From the NCBI GenBank assembly GCA_014529385.2, contig CM043965.1, positions 10,107,412 to 10,171,411 on the forward strand: DNA of 64,000 nucleotides, given 5' to 3'. A program made the position numbers and the translations under genes. The notes below the pieces were generated by a model that worked only from the letters and a program-made list of their open reading frames with translations, was not told the DNA's origin and did no database searches. This document shows, piece by piece, positions 22,901 to 34,173 of this stretch (the stretch's first letter is position 1; the number at the start of each line of letters is the position of its first letter). Origin of the DNA: Adiantum capillus-veneris. Lineage: Eukaryota > Streptophyta > Polypodiopsida > Polypodiales > Pteridaceae.

Positions 22901-24300
22901 TGAAGGAGAGGGTGCCTCATGAGGGAGATGGAGACGGTAGTTGGACCTTGGACATAGCCGAAATTCATGTGAGGTACCTTGTAGAACGAAGCAGCATATT
23001 TGCCAAGTAAACCCATTGCATTGTTCCTCAACACTTATGTTTTAAAGTCCATGGCCACTTATGTTTGGCTATATTCATTAGTATGTAGCCTTTTGAAACA
23101 TTTATAGAGCAAGGAGATGTGATGACAAGTTGCATTGTGGGGTCAAGGGCACAAAATCAGAGTGTTTGGCATTAAGGTGCCTTTGTATTAACATTGAGAG
23201 AAGTGAGCACATTGCTTTGAGGGTTATCTTTTTCTATTGGTCTGAGTTGCAACTATTCTAAGCAACCATCCTTGTTGTGGGTACACATGATGACAAGGCA
23301 TTTTTACCTCCTCCAAATAGTCCCATAGTCTCTTTCTTGGTTGCTTTTGGAATCCCTCCTAGTCCTCCACCTCAAATTATGTATCCCCCACCTTGCAAGC
23401 TCGCGTTAGGAATATTGTCTTTGGCCTATGCACCAACACGTGGTGTGGATCCTTTCTAGTTTTTTCATTGGCCTATGTGCGACTTTCTATGTGACCATGT
23501 GAGTTGCACAAGGTGTATTTACTTCTAAATGAGTTGTACAAGCGTCCACATAACTTTTATGGCATGTGTATTTTACTACCCTCTGATCACTTTCTTGGAG
23601 CCATGTGCATTGTACTACCCACTTGTACTAAACCTTACTTGTACTTAAGTAATCCACTCTTGTATACACTTTTATATGTAAGTTTCATTAGCAATAATCT
23701 AGTTGATTTTTATCTTGATTCTCTCATGTAGTGACATTGCTTATTGCTCTAATCATCTTGAATGCTCCACTAGTTAAGGCATCCACAAAATAACAAGTGC
23801 CATCATAGCCATATAGGATTAGTTCTTTACTAATCCATTAAGGCCTACTCTCATTATTGAGAAGAATATATGCTTGATTATGTTCTTGGGTATGATTCCC
23901 ATCGAGCCACTAATCTTCATGTAAATTCAATCTTTTGATTAATTAGGAACTAAACCTAGCTAGTGAGTGCATTTGTTGTAAATTTATTTCCAATGTAACC
24001 CTCGATTGATCTTTCTATTGATCCTCAATTGATCTCATTTAAACAACTTCAAGAGTGATCAATTGGTGGCTTCATTAATTGGATTAGGCATTAGGTGATT
24101 TAGCACCTTTTTTTGTGTATATAGAGTTGCAATTTTCCTATCTTGCATCACAAAATGATTTCTTCCAAATCCTAATCAATGCATGTGTGTGTGCGCGCGC
24201 ATGCCTCGGGTTTAACAAAGCATAGAGCTGCTTTCTTTTGGGCTCCTATAACAAGCAAGTTCTTGTGGAAACTTGGCTACCTAGAACACTCTATTATTAG
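19980..24300. other. Intergenic, no recognised gene
   Basis: AT-rich, with short scattered frames none of which resemble a known protein. A small local duplication of TTGAAT(C)RTCCAATCCTTTG lies near 20572-20620. A longer direct repeat is listed separately (22150-22495). Confidence 0.45.
22150..22495. repeat. ~60-bp direct repeat pair, 277 bp apart
   Basis: GTGACATGATGACTTGGAG... (from about 22159) and GTGACATGATGACTTAGAG... (from about 22436) continue with alignable sequence (ATTGAAGAGGAAACATTG versus ATTGAGGAGGAAATATTG) to ACCTACATAT. Both encode HDDLE...IEEE-like peptides, so a duplicated exon-like piece is possible, but no family is recognised. Confidence 0.5.
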
Positions 24301-24301
24301 C

Positions 24302-24442
24302 CTTGAGGTATGGAGTCAAAGCTCCAACCCAATTTTATTGGGGGGATTGTGGACGAACTTCAAGCTGGCCCTTAAGATCGTGGGGTCAAAGCTCCCCCAC
24401 CCCAAGTTTATTAGGGGGATAGTGGAAAGACTTCAGGTGGAG
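24302..24442. repeat. Two ~70-bp tandem repeats
   Basis: Unit 1 (24302-24370) and unit 2 (24371-24442) each contain GG(A/G)GTCAAAGCTCC, TTTATT(G/A)GGGGG and GTGGA..ACTTCA, and are bordered by CTTRAG. They lie in frame with an open reading frame that starts at 24179. Confidence 0.7.
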
Positions 24443-24502
24443 CCTTAAGTTGAGCTCATGTATGTGATTGGGTCCTCAAAGGGCCATGTATGAGAAACAC
24501 TT

Positions 24503-24937
24503 TTGAAGCTTACTCAGATGCCACCGATTATTAAGTTAGCCTTCAAGGCTCACCAAGGGTTTCAAAATTTGACTTCAAGATCCTTATTGAAAATATATCA
24601 AAGGGCATACTCGATTACCCCCTCTCTCTCCATTATTTCATTATCAACGGATAAAGGTTTTTCATCCAAGCACCAAAAATCTATGAATATTATTCAATCA
24701 TTATGCTTTTGTGAAGAGGTGGACCCTGACCTTGGAGCCCCTCCAAGTGTTAGAAGTCCTCTACTTGCACAATGGGAGAAAAGAAGGCTGAGAAATTCAA
24801 ATGCGAGAGGTTTTATACTTGGTAGACAAAGCTACAAGGGCATCTCACGAAGAAAGGGTGATAATTATGTGCACTTGTTTGGCAGTCATAGTCATTCAAG
24901 TATGGGATATCCTAGAACAAAGGGAAGAAATCTCTAG
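24503..24937 (+). CDS. Hypothetical 144-residue open frame
   Basis: An ATG-started frame of 144 codons containing KAHQGFQNLTSRSLLKIYQR, VDPDLGAPPSVRSPLLAQW and a basic stretch SYKGISRRKGDNYVHLFG. No signal peptide, membrane segment or known domain is apparent, and no splice signals were tested. In this AT-rich setting a frame of this length is mildly unusual but could be chance or an exon relic. Confidence 0.25.
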   Translation: MKLTQMPPIIKLAFKAHQGFQNLTSRSLLKIYQRAYSITPSLSIISLSTDKGFSSKHQKSMNIIQSLCFCEEVDPDLGAPPSVRSPLLAQWEKRRLRNSNARGFILGRQSYKGISRRKGDNYVHLFGSHSHSSMGYPRTKGRNL

Positions 24938-25234
24938 TTTTATTTTAGACTAATGAGCATCATCACTCAATTCACATACAATTATTGTGAGTTACCCGAG
25001 GAAGATAAAGTAGTTGGTCTCTTGAGTGCATTGCCTATCATTTGATCACATTGTCACTGTTTTGGAAGAAGATGACTCTACAGCACCCTTATAGCATATT
25101 GTTGGCTCATTGTACAACAAAGATAGAAAGCAAGTGAAGAAGTCAAGCCCAAGTGGAGGAGCTTTAGTTACATCTTTATGAGCATCAGTTGCATTGTCAT
25201 CTACTTCAATATGTGAGTGTGTGAATGTGGCGGG

Positions 25235-25236
<2 letters not shown>

Positions 25237-25304
<68 letters not shown>
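25237..25304. repeat. (GA)n microsatellite
   Basis: Uninterrupted GA repeat preceded by a G run. It may lie inside the LTR of the minus-strand copia fragment at 25.44-25.74 kb. Confidence 0.9.
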
Positions 25305-25306
<2 letters not shown>

Positions 25307-25444
25307 ACAGGATGTGGGTGGAACACTTAGTAAGGATTCAAAAATTGCCTCACTACTCCTTATTGTTCTATATGATCAAAAGTATAGATAAGGTTAGTAC
25401 GGTCAATGTGATGAATGTTCGGTCAGTTGGCTCGGATCCCAACA

Positions 25445-25740
25445 ATCTCCCACTTGAAGGCCAGAATGTGGCCCAAGTGGCCTATGTATGTACATCTGTA
25501 CAACCATGAAGCAATCTGGTGGCTTCACCCTACACCCATCATCTCCATGAAATGTGCAAACCGCTCGGAGGGTAGGTTCTTCGTGAGAGCATCTGCATGG
25601 TTGTCATTCGTATGAACCTTGACTAGTTCAATGTGCTTGCTAGCCAATATGTCATGTATCACATGATAACGGACTTCTATGTATTTTGACTTGGAGTGAA
25701 ACACAGGTTCTTTCCACCTTTTTTCTATCCTCACCAGCAT
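25445..25740 (-). mobile_element. Copia 3' fragment: RNase H end, PPT and LTR start
   Basis: The minus-strand frame 25740-25525 reads EPVFHSKSKYIEVRYHVIHD, ELVKVHTNDNHADALTKNLP and SERFAHFMEMMGVG, the C-terminal end of copia RNase H. Continuing on the minus strand, AAGTGGGAGAT (25445-25455) is a polypurine tract and TGTTGGGATC (first base 25444) starts an LTR running to lower coordinates. The inner LTR end was not found. Everything upstream in the element is lost beyond 25740. It is a different family from copia 1 and copia 2. Confidence 0.85.
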
Positions 25741-26054
25741 CTCCTCCTCTTCTACTAAGTTGCATTTATATGCTCATATAATGATTTTTATATGTATAAA
25801 ATGCAATTAACTATTGCATTTCCATATAACACGCATTTATCCGTACAAAGTATGGTTTGATTTGACTATATTTTGATCATACAGCTATTTTATATTTTAA
25901 AACCCGACGTTGACAATCCAAACAAACCGTTAGATTCCTTTCCTTGTTGACTAGTCAAAGCACTTGGAGAGTCCTTGGTGGAGAGCGGCTTGAGGTTATC
26001 ATTTGACTTTTCCTAATTGTTTTTATTATTTATGATTAACTTTTTATTTTTTTA

Positions 26055-27199
26055 TAACCCTAGTTTTGTAGAGCATACTTTCACACTTTGGGGTTAGTCT
26101 GTAGGTTGATAGCATCTCCTTGATTGTGTAGATCAAAGCATCACTTTTTATGATTTAACTTTTTATTTTTTGCTAACCCTATTGTTGTAGAGCATAGTCT
26201 CCCACTTTGGGGTTAGTATGCATGTTAATAGCCTATCCCTAATTGTGTAGACCAAAGAGTCACATTGTAGGGATAGTTTAGCTTAGGTACCTTTTCTTGG
26301 TTGTGTAGACCTTCGCGTCACACTACAAGAGGGTTAGAAAACTAGACACTTTCTTCCTGACAATGCATACCATCACGTCGCACTACAAGGAGAGTACAAA
26401 TAGTGTTATATTCCACATCTCTAGCTATGTAGACCATCGTGTTACGCTATAGAGAGGGTTTATGGTTTAGTAATTACTCTATCTCTAGCTATGTAGACCA
26501 CCACATCACACTGTAGAGATGGCATTAGAAATGATACACTTACCTGCAAAGAAGTAATTGATCACATGTTCAGTACAACGCATCACAAATTCAATGAGAA
26601 ATAAAAACGTTGCACTATCATCACATCTACCATATTTATGTACACACATCTACTTAAATGCTTGCATAGCAAGTTATGCCCTTTAAGCATGTCTGTGTGT
26701 TCAAATATGACAGATGTTCCGATTGTGCACATTTTGTATTTCTCATTGAATTTGTGCTCGTTCATTTTGAAAAAGTGACTTACTATAGAGTTCAAATAAC
26801 AAAACTCCTTGTCTCTGACTGTGCATACCAACATGTCGCACTGCAAGGAGGCCTTAAATACAAACACTTTGTCTTTGGCTATGCAGACCACCGTGTCGCA
26901 CCACAAAGAGGGCTTAAGGAGTGGCACACTTATTTGTGGACAGTGAAATAACTAATCTTATAAAAAACCATTCATTACAACATCGTTGAAAAATATAAGT
27001 TGTGCATCATTTGTGCACATCTTCTATTTTTGACTAAGTTCGTAAACGATCGTTTTGGACAATGTCACATGCTTTACTTTCTAGTCCAAATAAGTGTATA
27101 TGTTTGTCTTATCTCTGAATGTGCAGACCACAGGGAAGATGGTGGTTTAAATATACACCTTGCCCTTGGCTATGCAAACATCCACATCGCACTGTAGGG
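26055..27199 (+). repeat. ~60-bp tandem hairpin array, about 12 units, covarying stems
   Basis: Units recur every 58-64 bases from 26055 to 26520 (eight units), then at 26805-26850, 26867-26908, about 27111-27145 and 27163-27199. Each has a core near TGTAGACCATCRYGTCRCACT flanked by complementary arms that differ from unit to unit: CTATCCCTA/TAGGGATAG (26233-26276), TCTTG/CAAGA (26295-26330), TCTCTA/TAGAGA (26418-26455), ATCTCTA/TAGAGAT (26481-26520), CTCCTTG/CAAGGAG (26805-26850), CTTTGT/ACAAAG (26867-26908). The inner pair also switches, GTGT/ACAC in one unit and GTGC/GCAC in another. Some units (26116-26155, 27111-27145) are degenerate. No protein or known RNA explains it. Interruptions are described separately. 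Confidence 0.8.
26583..26757. repeat. Foldback with ~64-bp inverted arms inside the hairpin array
   Basis: The left arm (26583-26648, beginning CACAAATTCAATGAGAAATA) is the diverged reverse complement of the right arm (about 26693-26757, ending TATTTCTCATTGAATTTGTG). The loop of about 45 bases holds a further small hairpin, CTTGC-ATA-GCAAG. It separates unit 8 from unit 9. The right arm and following unit pair appear again, diverged, at about 27010-27200, so arm and array duplicated together. Confidence 0.7.
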
Positions 27200-27371
27200 A
27201 GGGTTATGTCTTTTAAGCTTTTCATTTTGAATCACTTATATCAATTTAGGTCTTTTTATGTTATGTTTGATGGCATTTATGTTTATGACATTTTCATGCA
27301 AGTTATTATGACATATTCATGCATTAACACTTAGATTTACTTCTCTAATGTGCTTTTTAGAATTCTAGCCA

Positions 27372-29065
27372 TGGTAGAGACAAAGCTATCACGTGCTCAT
27401 CGTCGTAAATTTTTTATTGATGATGTTATACTCTATCTATATCATGCTATAGAGGATCATTTATGACGAGCATTAATATGATTTCTTCAAAGTTTGAAGA
27501 CTTCATTACAGAGCCTATGAGACACTATTTTACCTAGCTCGAAGCTTCATTTTCTTTGATGCAATTTAACCCAGTCATGTTGACAAATGGAGTCATGAAT
27601 GTAACAATCAAGAAACTCTTAGGAAAAATTATCAGTACATTTGAGCATCCAACGTCTTGAGATCAACACTATCCCAGGGATTCTAGATTGAATGCAACTA
27701 ATTTCACAGTTTCATTCAGAGCTTAAGGGAAAAAGTAGACAAGAAGATTCCTCCAAACGTCCAAGGACTGAAGAGGAAGGTCAAGTTGCTCATGAAGCAT
27801 TTGTTGAATCTATAGCCCAAACTCCAGGAGATCACATATTTTTTATGTCCCTCTATCATAGAGGCAATTTCTCTGGATGAAAGCCTACCCCCCCCCCTCC
27901 TTCACTTTCATGGAAAAATTTTAGTTTTCACCTACAAGTTCCCCAACTTGGTGAAGGGATCTTTGTTGTTGTGTAGCAGGTCAAAGTGACACATCCAAAA
28001 TTCAAGGATGCAGTGTATGTGGCCAAGTTTTACAAGATCATGCCACACAATAAATCTCCTATATCGATGGCACTAGAAGAAGGCAATGCAATGACTATTC
28101 AACATTGTGGTATGATCCTTGCAAAAGCCCTTGTGCATCATAGCGTGAAGCCAATGCTTATCTTCAAAATGTGGAACGGTGGTTACCTAGAGGAGTGGAT
28201 ACAAGCATGCCACCATGATGGGAGCAAATGAGCTATAAGAGAGTTTCAATACACCTCTAGATCTTTGGAGATGTTTATTGAGAATATCTTACCAATCACT
28301 AATGGCCTCTTACAGACGTTGAAATTTTTGCACAACCATGGCTTTCTACACAAATGATTTGCATAGTCACAACATAATGATACACTTTGGTGCCAAGGGT
28401 GTGTGTGCTGGCATTACTGATTGGGGATCAAGCACCATGGAAAACAGCAAAGAGACATTTTATCGCTTGACTCTACAGCTAAGCCCAAAAGCAAGAGCAC
28501 AACAAGAAAGGTATTATCCATGGACAGCTCCATAGAATATTAACACAAAGCCCCCTCCTTTCACTAAAGCCTTAGATCTATATAGCTTATGTTGGATTCT
28601 TAGATGCTTGATTTTGTTCCACAGCCTCTTGAATGTGAAAAGCAAGCTTTTTTGTGCAATGTATAACAACATATCAGAGAGGAATCTCTTAAATAGGCCA
28701 AAACCATGGGATTTATCACTTTGAATGAATGTCCACAATACTGGCTATAATATAACCTACTCTGGTCTACAACAATTGATGATTAAATAATCAATCACTC
28801 ATAAGTTTTTTGCCATTGTTTGAAGTGTGCAATGCTTGCTCAATTTAAGTCTTTAATTCTTTTTCAAGGATCACCCATAAATTATTTCAAGTTCAAGTGC
28901 AAAAGTGTTTCTAATGCAATTTCAAAGGTTTAGGGTTATTGCGTAGTTCATGTTGCTACATGTGCTTCTTGCTATGTGTAGATGGAAAAGGTGCCTCAAT
29001 ATGCTAACATACCACCCCAACATGATGTTATGCCTTTTGAGCAAGATGACGTATCACTGTAGCGT
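27372..29065 (+). pseudogene. Kinase-like pseudogene, copy 2
   Basis: Starts at an ATG (MVETKLSRAHRRKFFIDDVI, 27372). A broken N-terminal region follows (KFEDFITEPMRHYF; SKRPRTEEEGQVAHEAF to 27880). After intron-like sequence, possibly ending near 27980, the kinase part reads HPKFKDAVYVAKFYK (candidate beta-3 Lys in VAK), KPMLIFKMWNGGYLEEWIQ, a stop, then FIENILPITNGLLQTLKFLH. A one-base shift leads to NDLHSHNIMIHFG and AGITDWGSSTMEN, so the Mg-binding motif is DWG. The C-lobe decays to about 28780, and a downstream exon MEKVPQYANIPPQHDVMPF begins at 28981 after TGTGTAG. Stops and shifts exclude function. Order and spacing match copy 1 (3.6-5.3 kb, minus). Confidence 0.7.
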
Positions 29066-29089
29066 GATCAAAATGCAAATGAAGATCCC

Positions 29090-30020
29090 TGTCTAAATAA
29101 TAAACTAGCACAAAAAATCTACAAGGAAGAGGAGATTTGTATAGCTAAATAAATAAGCAAGATGGATGGAATTAGATTCTAACTTCAAACACCAAATTTC
29201 AAAACCCAATGGAATGGATATAAAAAATTTGGATAAAGTTGGATGATATCACCAAGTGGCATAATGGGCCAGGGACCCAATCTGAGGCTACTAACAGTAG
29301 AAAGGCTTAGAATTCAATTTTTTTCGAGGGTACAATACATAAGCTAACATGTCTACTAGATAAGTTAATAGCCAGGGGAAATTAGGAGTCCAAGGTATGT
29401 ATACCTTGGACTACATAAGCTAACATGTCTACTAGGTAAGTTAATAGATGGGAGCATTATAAGGCCCATCCTTGAAAAACATTGACTCCATGCACTCAAA
29501 TAAGTCCAAGTTGCATGGTAATGCAACACACACTACCACATACACCTACCAATACTCAACAAGCAAATAATCCACAAATATGGGAATATGAAAAATAGGA
29601 GTGCCTATTTTAAGATAACCAATTGGGAGGAATTTGCACAAAGTCACTACTACATGGACAATATATAAATCAAGTGTAGGAGCCCCACACCAATTTTAAT
29701 CCAAAATGGAGAAGCCCAGCACGAATTATTATAAAAAGTCAGTTTATAAGCGGAAAAGGCATAACTCCCACATATGAGTTCCAAACAAAACTTGACCTAT
29801 AGTACTAATACATCCATGCATGATGAGCAAAATCAATTTCAAGCACATATGCAGAATTTTTAAAATAGGTGTGTCTATTTTGGAAGACAACAAAATTTGA
29901 GATTTGTGAAAATTTTCTTCCCTGAATGTGTTCTAGTAGTATAATTCTAGGTGTTCGAAGACCTCTATTGAAAAAAGAACAGCTTTAGACTAAGAAAACT
30001 TAATTTGGACTATAAGTTCT
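29090..30020. other. AT-rich, palindrome between direct repeats, no gene
   Basis: No coding signal. Two 35-bp direct repeats (29337-29371, 29413-29447; one mismatch) flank a perfect 12-bp inverted repeat AGTCCAAGGTAT-GT-ATACCTTGGACT at 29387-29412. Confidence 0.7.
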
Positions 30021-30024
30021 CAAT

Positions 30025-31145
30025 GTCGGTAGCTCCCAAGAAGAAATACCTAAAGGACAAGTTGGCAAAGCTACAACCCTACCAATTGGAAGAAGATTCA
30101 TTGAGAGAAGCCAATGTGACTTGGACTGGCAAAGAGTAGATGGAATCACAACAAGTGATTATCTATCACGGTATCTTTAAAAACGTAGAGGGCAACAAAG
30201 AGACATTCATCTACTACCAAAGGAGGCAGTAGATTTGGCAAAGGCCCCAAGTATCAAACCATTGCTAGAGAAGGTAGGACTCAAGGGATTCATAGAGCTA
30301 CCACCTTCCGGGGGTGATTGAGCATATGAGCTACTCTCCACCATCAAAGAAGATGGCTAAAAAACAATCTCTAATTTCAACAATCATAGCTATCAAAGTA
30401 AACATTTCAGAGGAGACAGTGGCCGAGGATTTGAGGCTACTAAGAGAAGGACAAACCAGGCGACATGGGCATCTAGGCACCAATGATATATTTTTGAGGT
30501 TGTCAGCATCCTTTGCCGACTTGAGGCCAAAAGGGGTGGCTGACACCTTAAGGATATACCATCAATACTTCCATTTCACCTGAAAGAATCCCACAAGATA
30601 CACATGCCCAACTCATGCAACGACATTGATCTTTAGCAAAGACTAAAAGAAAAAAAGGTAGCTTAACCATCAACCATGCACAATATGTCACACGACACTA
30701 ATGAGATGAAGAAGCCTACAACCATTACAAATCTTGGAGAACCAAAAGTTGCTACTATATTGGCATATCATGCCATAGACAAAGCAAAACATTTTTCATC
30801 TGCTCTTGCTTAGAATGATTGGCTGGCTAACACAGTGGTCGATATTGATGAGCCAACACCACTATCACAGGTAACATGAACATCTTCCTAGGGAAAAGAC
30901 TAATCAGAGTTAGAAAACTCAAAGAGGAGGCCTCAACCGCATCAACCACCCACGAAGATAAAGATGAAGATTTGATGCAAGAGGATAAGGTTCAAGAAAC
31001 ACAACCACTCGTAGATGAAGAAGAAGATAGAAGCAAAAAATCTAAGGGAAAGCAAAAGGTGGATGAGAGAGGACAAAAAAGAGCTAAAGTACCACCACCT
31101 TTGCATGTGGAAGGTCCAACACAAAGAGAGACCCACTTAGAATAG
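30025..31145 (+). pseudogene. Broken coding region of unknown family
   Basis: Plus-strand segments look coding but are interrupted by stops. The first reads PKKKYLKDKLAKLQPYQLEE from about 30025. The second (30326-30583) reads KKMAKKQSLISTIIAIKVNI, SEETVAEDLRLLREGQTRRH and SASFADLRPKGVADTLRIYH. The third (30876-31145) is a charged tail with KSKGKQKVDERGQKRAKVPP preceded by acidic repeats. The pattern ETVAE.LxLxREG is reminiscent of N-terminal regions of plant retroelement gag-like proteins, but that resemblance is weak. No catalytic motif is visible. Confidence 0.35.
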
Positions 31146-33680
31146 GAAAGAGAAGCCGTCGAGCTCAAGTGAGGCCTCTAAGGAGATTTTGAAGAATCTC
31201 ATTTACGAATACAAATCCCTTCGAGTCCAAACACTGTACTTCATTTTATTCAATGAGAGGTGTATATTCAATAATAGGGACTCCAACTTTGTAGATTGTA
31301 ACTATTTAGTACTTAAATGTGATCTTTAACCCCACACTATCCTAAGTTTGAGTCAAAATGTTTATTTTTGAACCTTGGATAAGGTAAGGTATAAAAGACA
31401 ATTTGAACATTTTGAACCTTGGATAAGGTAAGGTATAAATGACAATTTTTGTAAAGTTTACATAAGTTTTTGGATAATACAAAATGAGCATATGATTGTT
31501 GCTATTTGTGTCTATCCTCTTGCCTATCCCATTCATATCTCTCTCATACGATGTAGCATTGTGATTTTGAGCATAACTACACATTTGCAGGTGAAAGCTC
31601 TTCCATTTGATGTAAGTTTCTCATGCTGTAGTGTAACTTTGAGCACGATTGACTACATTTTATTTTTTCTCATATTCCATAAGATACACATCTAATCAAG
31701 TTTTGAGCATAGAAGTACTTGCTTAGAGGATGTTATGCTTCGAGTGCTTGAATTGATTTGCTAAAAATAGGATGTAGAAAATAGGTGCCATTTTGTCGAG
31801 GTATCTAAAGGGAGATTTGTGTGCATAGGGATGTCTATTATGGTATGACCTATTCACGAAGTAAGTTTGAGCACGTTTGAGGTGTTGTAGCAATCACAAA
31901 CCATCACTCGAGGTTTATAGGGAAGTAGACTAAACTTTTGTGTTTAACACACACATGAGATTAGTACAAAAGATTAGCAAGATAGTCAAGGTTTTTTGAG
32001 AGGTTAGATAGACAAGGTTTTTTAGCTACCTCTTGTAGCCTCCATGTACTAGTAAAATCAGCTATATCCCATGGATTGACATTTTATGTGTATGTGGTTT
32101 TGATTTTGCTACCATAGATACGGTGAGGCTTGGGAGCCCGCCGCCCACAATGTTGGGTTTGCAATTAGTCATCCAAATAGCTTACTTGAATCTCCATGTT
32201 CCTAGTAGTATACACCAATGTTTTCATTGTCTAGCTTGATGCTCTACATGATTCATAAATTTGCCAAGATATACACTTCAAGTTCCAAAGGAGAAGATTG
32301 TTCAATGATATGAGCCTTTGTAGGATCTTGTGATGTGCCTACTTCTCCTCTTCACTAGTCCACAACATGAGGACCCTTCTTGATCCATATAGATATCTCC
32401 TTGTTGCTCGATAAGGACAAAATCCGTAAACACTATATCATGGTGATTAATTCTAACAAGGGTTCTTTCCATGGGGGGGTGGGTGGTGGGTGGGTGCGTG
32501 GGTGGGTGGGCATAGATTTGTGCCTTGTGCTCATTTTGCATGTGGTGAAAGAGCAAGAACTTGTATGTCAAAATGGTGCCCCACCTTCTTGAGATTGGAA
32601 AGACATTTAGGTCATTTCAAAGCTAGAGTCAGAATAAGTATTGGATACTTCTTATAGAATAGAAGAAAGTCTACCAATTTGGTTAGCATTCTCTTTCATA
32701 GAGACTCTACACTTTGATCCTTACTTGGTGCCCAATGTCCCAAAATCTTACCACATCTAAGGTTCATTAATTTATCATTAATTTAAGAATACCTCTCACC
32801 AGCTTATAGTGTCTAACTTTCATTCGAACTTGATGCTTTCCTCGGATCAAGAATATGTTGGATAGCTCCTTGTGGTTCAATTCCTTGATCAACTTCTACT
32901 ATCCTCCTTCTTGTTGTTGGAAAACCCTACAAATCAACAATATTTATCTTGGCAATGTTTGAACTCCACCTTTTATCCTTATTTACATGCAATACTCTCA
33001 CAAAAAATTGTAACCAAATTTTGCCAAATGTAATTCTTGTCCTTCATGAAGCTTCAAACTGAGTTCTAATAGTTGACTGAGCTTAGGTGATCAATTCCAT
33101 ACAAAAATTCACTAGGGGACTCTTATATACTAGGGTTAGGTGTGATACAAGTCTTAAGTCATTTGGTGAAAATGGATGGTTCACAATCCATGTAGAACAA
33201 CCAATTGAATTGTTGACTAGGTTAGATGGCTTGTAGCCCTGAGTGTATACAAAGCCCCCACCAATTTTCAATGAATTTGGAGTTGATTTCACAAAAACGT
33301 TTCTTTCATTTCTTTTTAAAGGAATCACAAAAGATGCTTGTGTAAGGGTTGGATGAAAGCTAAACTAAGTGCAAAGGGGAGCGGAAGGGGGGTGTCACAT
33401 GGGCACTGAGTATGGCACGTCGAGCAGATAGAAAACCGGGAAAATTTCAACTTTGCTCTTGCTTTCTTTGGTTATGGAATAGGAGCACTAGCCGTGAGTT
33501 TGAGGTGCTTCATTGAGTGGCATCTCACAAGATGATTAAGATGCTTTTATCCCTTCCTTGCAGTGTTCGGGAAATGTCTCTCGACTTAATATCGTCCCGT
33601 TTTCAATTTCAAAATGGCCGATTGAGGGCAAAGGGAAAAAGAGAAATTGCGTCTCAAAATAGTGAAAAATAGTGCAAAAA
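31146..33680. other. Intergenic; 43-bp tandem duplication and G-quadruplex motif
   Basis: No gene recognised. A tandem duplication (31367-31409 and 31410-31447, TTTTGAACCTTGGATAAGG) is present. A G-rich run at 32473-32510 has repeated GGG separated by T, a strong quadruplex-forming pattern on the plus strand. Confidence 0.55.
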
Positions 33681-33770
33681 TCTTTTAAAAACCTGGTTTT
33701 CTAGAATTTCCTATTGAAATAATTAAGCAAGGAAGTTTGCATGTTTGGAGAAATGATTTTTTCCAAACGC

Positions 33771-34124
33771 TGATTGTGGCACGTGGAGGAGAATGATTGT
33801 GGCACGTGGAGGAGAATGAGAAAGAAGAGAAATGGGGGGCATTTTTTTTTGGGCTGCAACGATAATGCGACAGAGTAGGGCGCGCATGATGGCTGATTGG
33901 CTCTTGCATTGTGCGACGGGCGAACAGAGAGATTCGAGGGGAGGGAAGGAGGGAAAGGGCGAGCGCCTTGGCTGGCCGACTCAGATGCTGACACCATAGT
34001 GAGAAAAACAGAGGCCGAGTCAGTTTTGTGGGAGCGCCGAGAGGTGTTGCAAGGCAAGGCAAGGCGGCAAGGCAAGGCAGGGGCAGGGCATTGCAAGTAG
34101 CAGGAGCCAGAGGAGTGCAGGAAG

Positions 34125-34173
<49 letters not shown>

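Noticed and set aside
26055-27199. CRISPR-like appearance of evenly spaced hairpin repeats
   Set aside because: Repeats are strongly diverged, there are no unique spacers of constant length and no cas genes, and the context is plant nuclear DNA.
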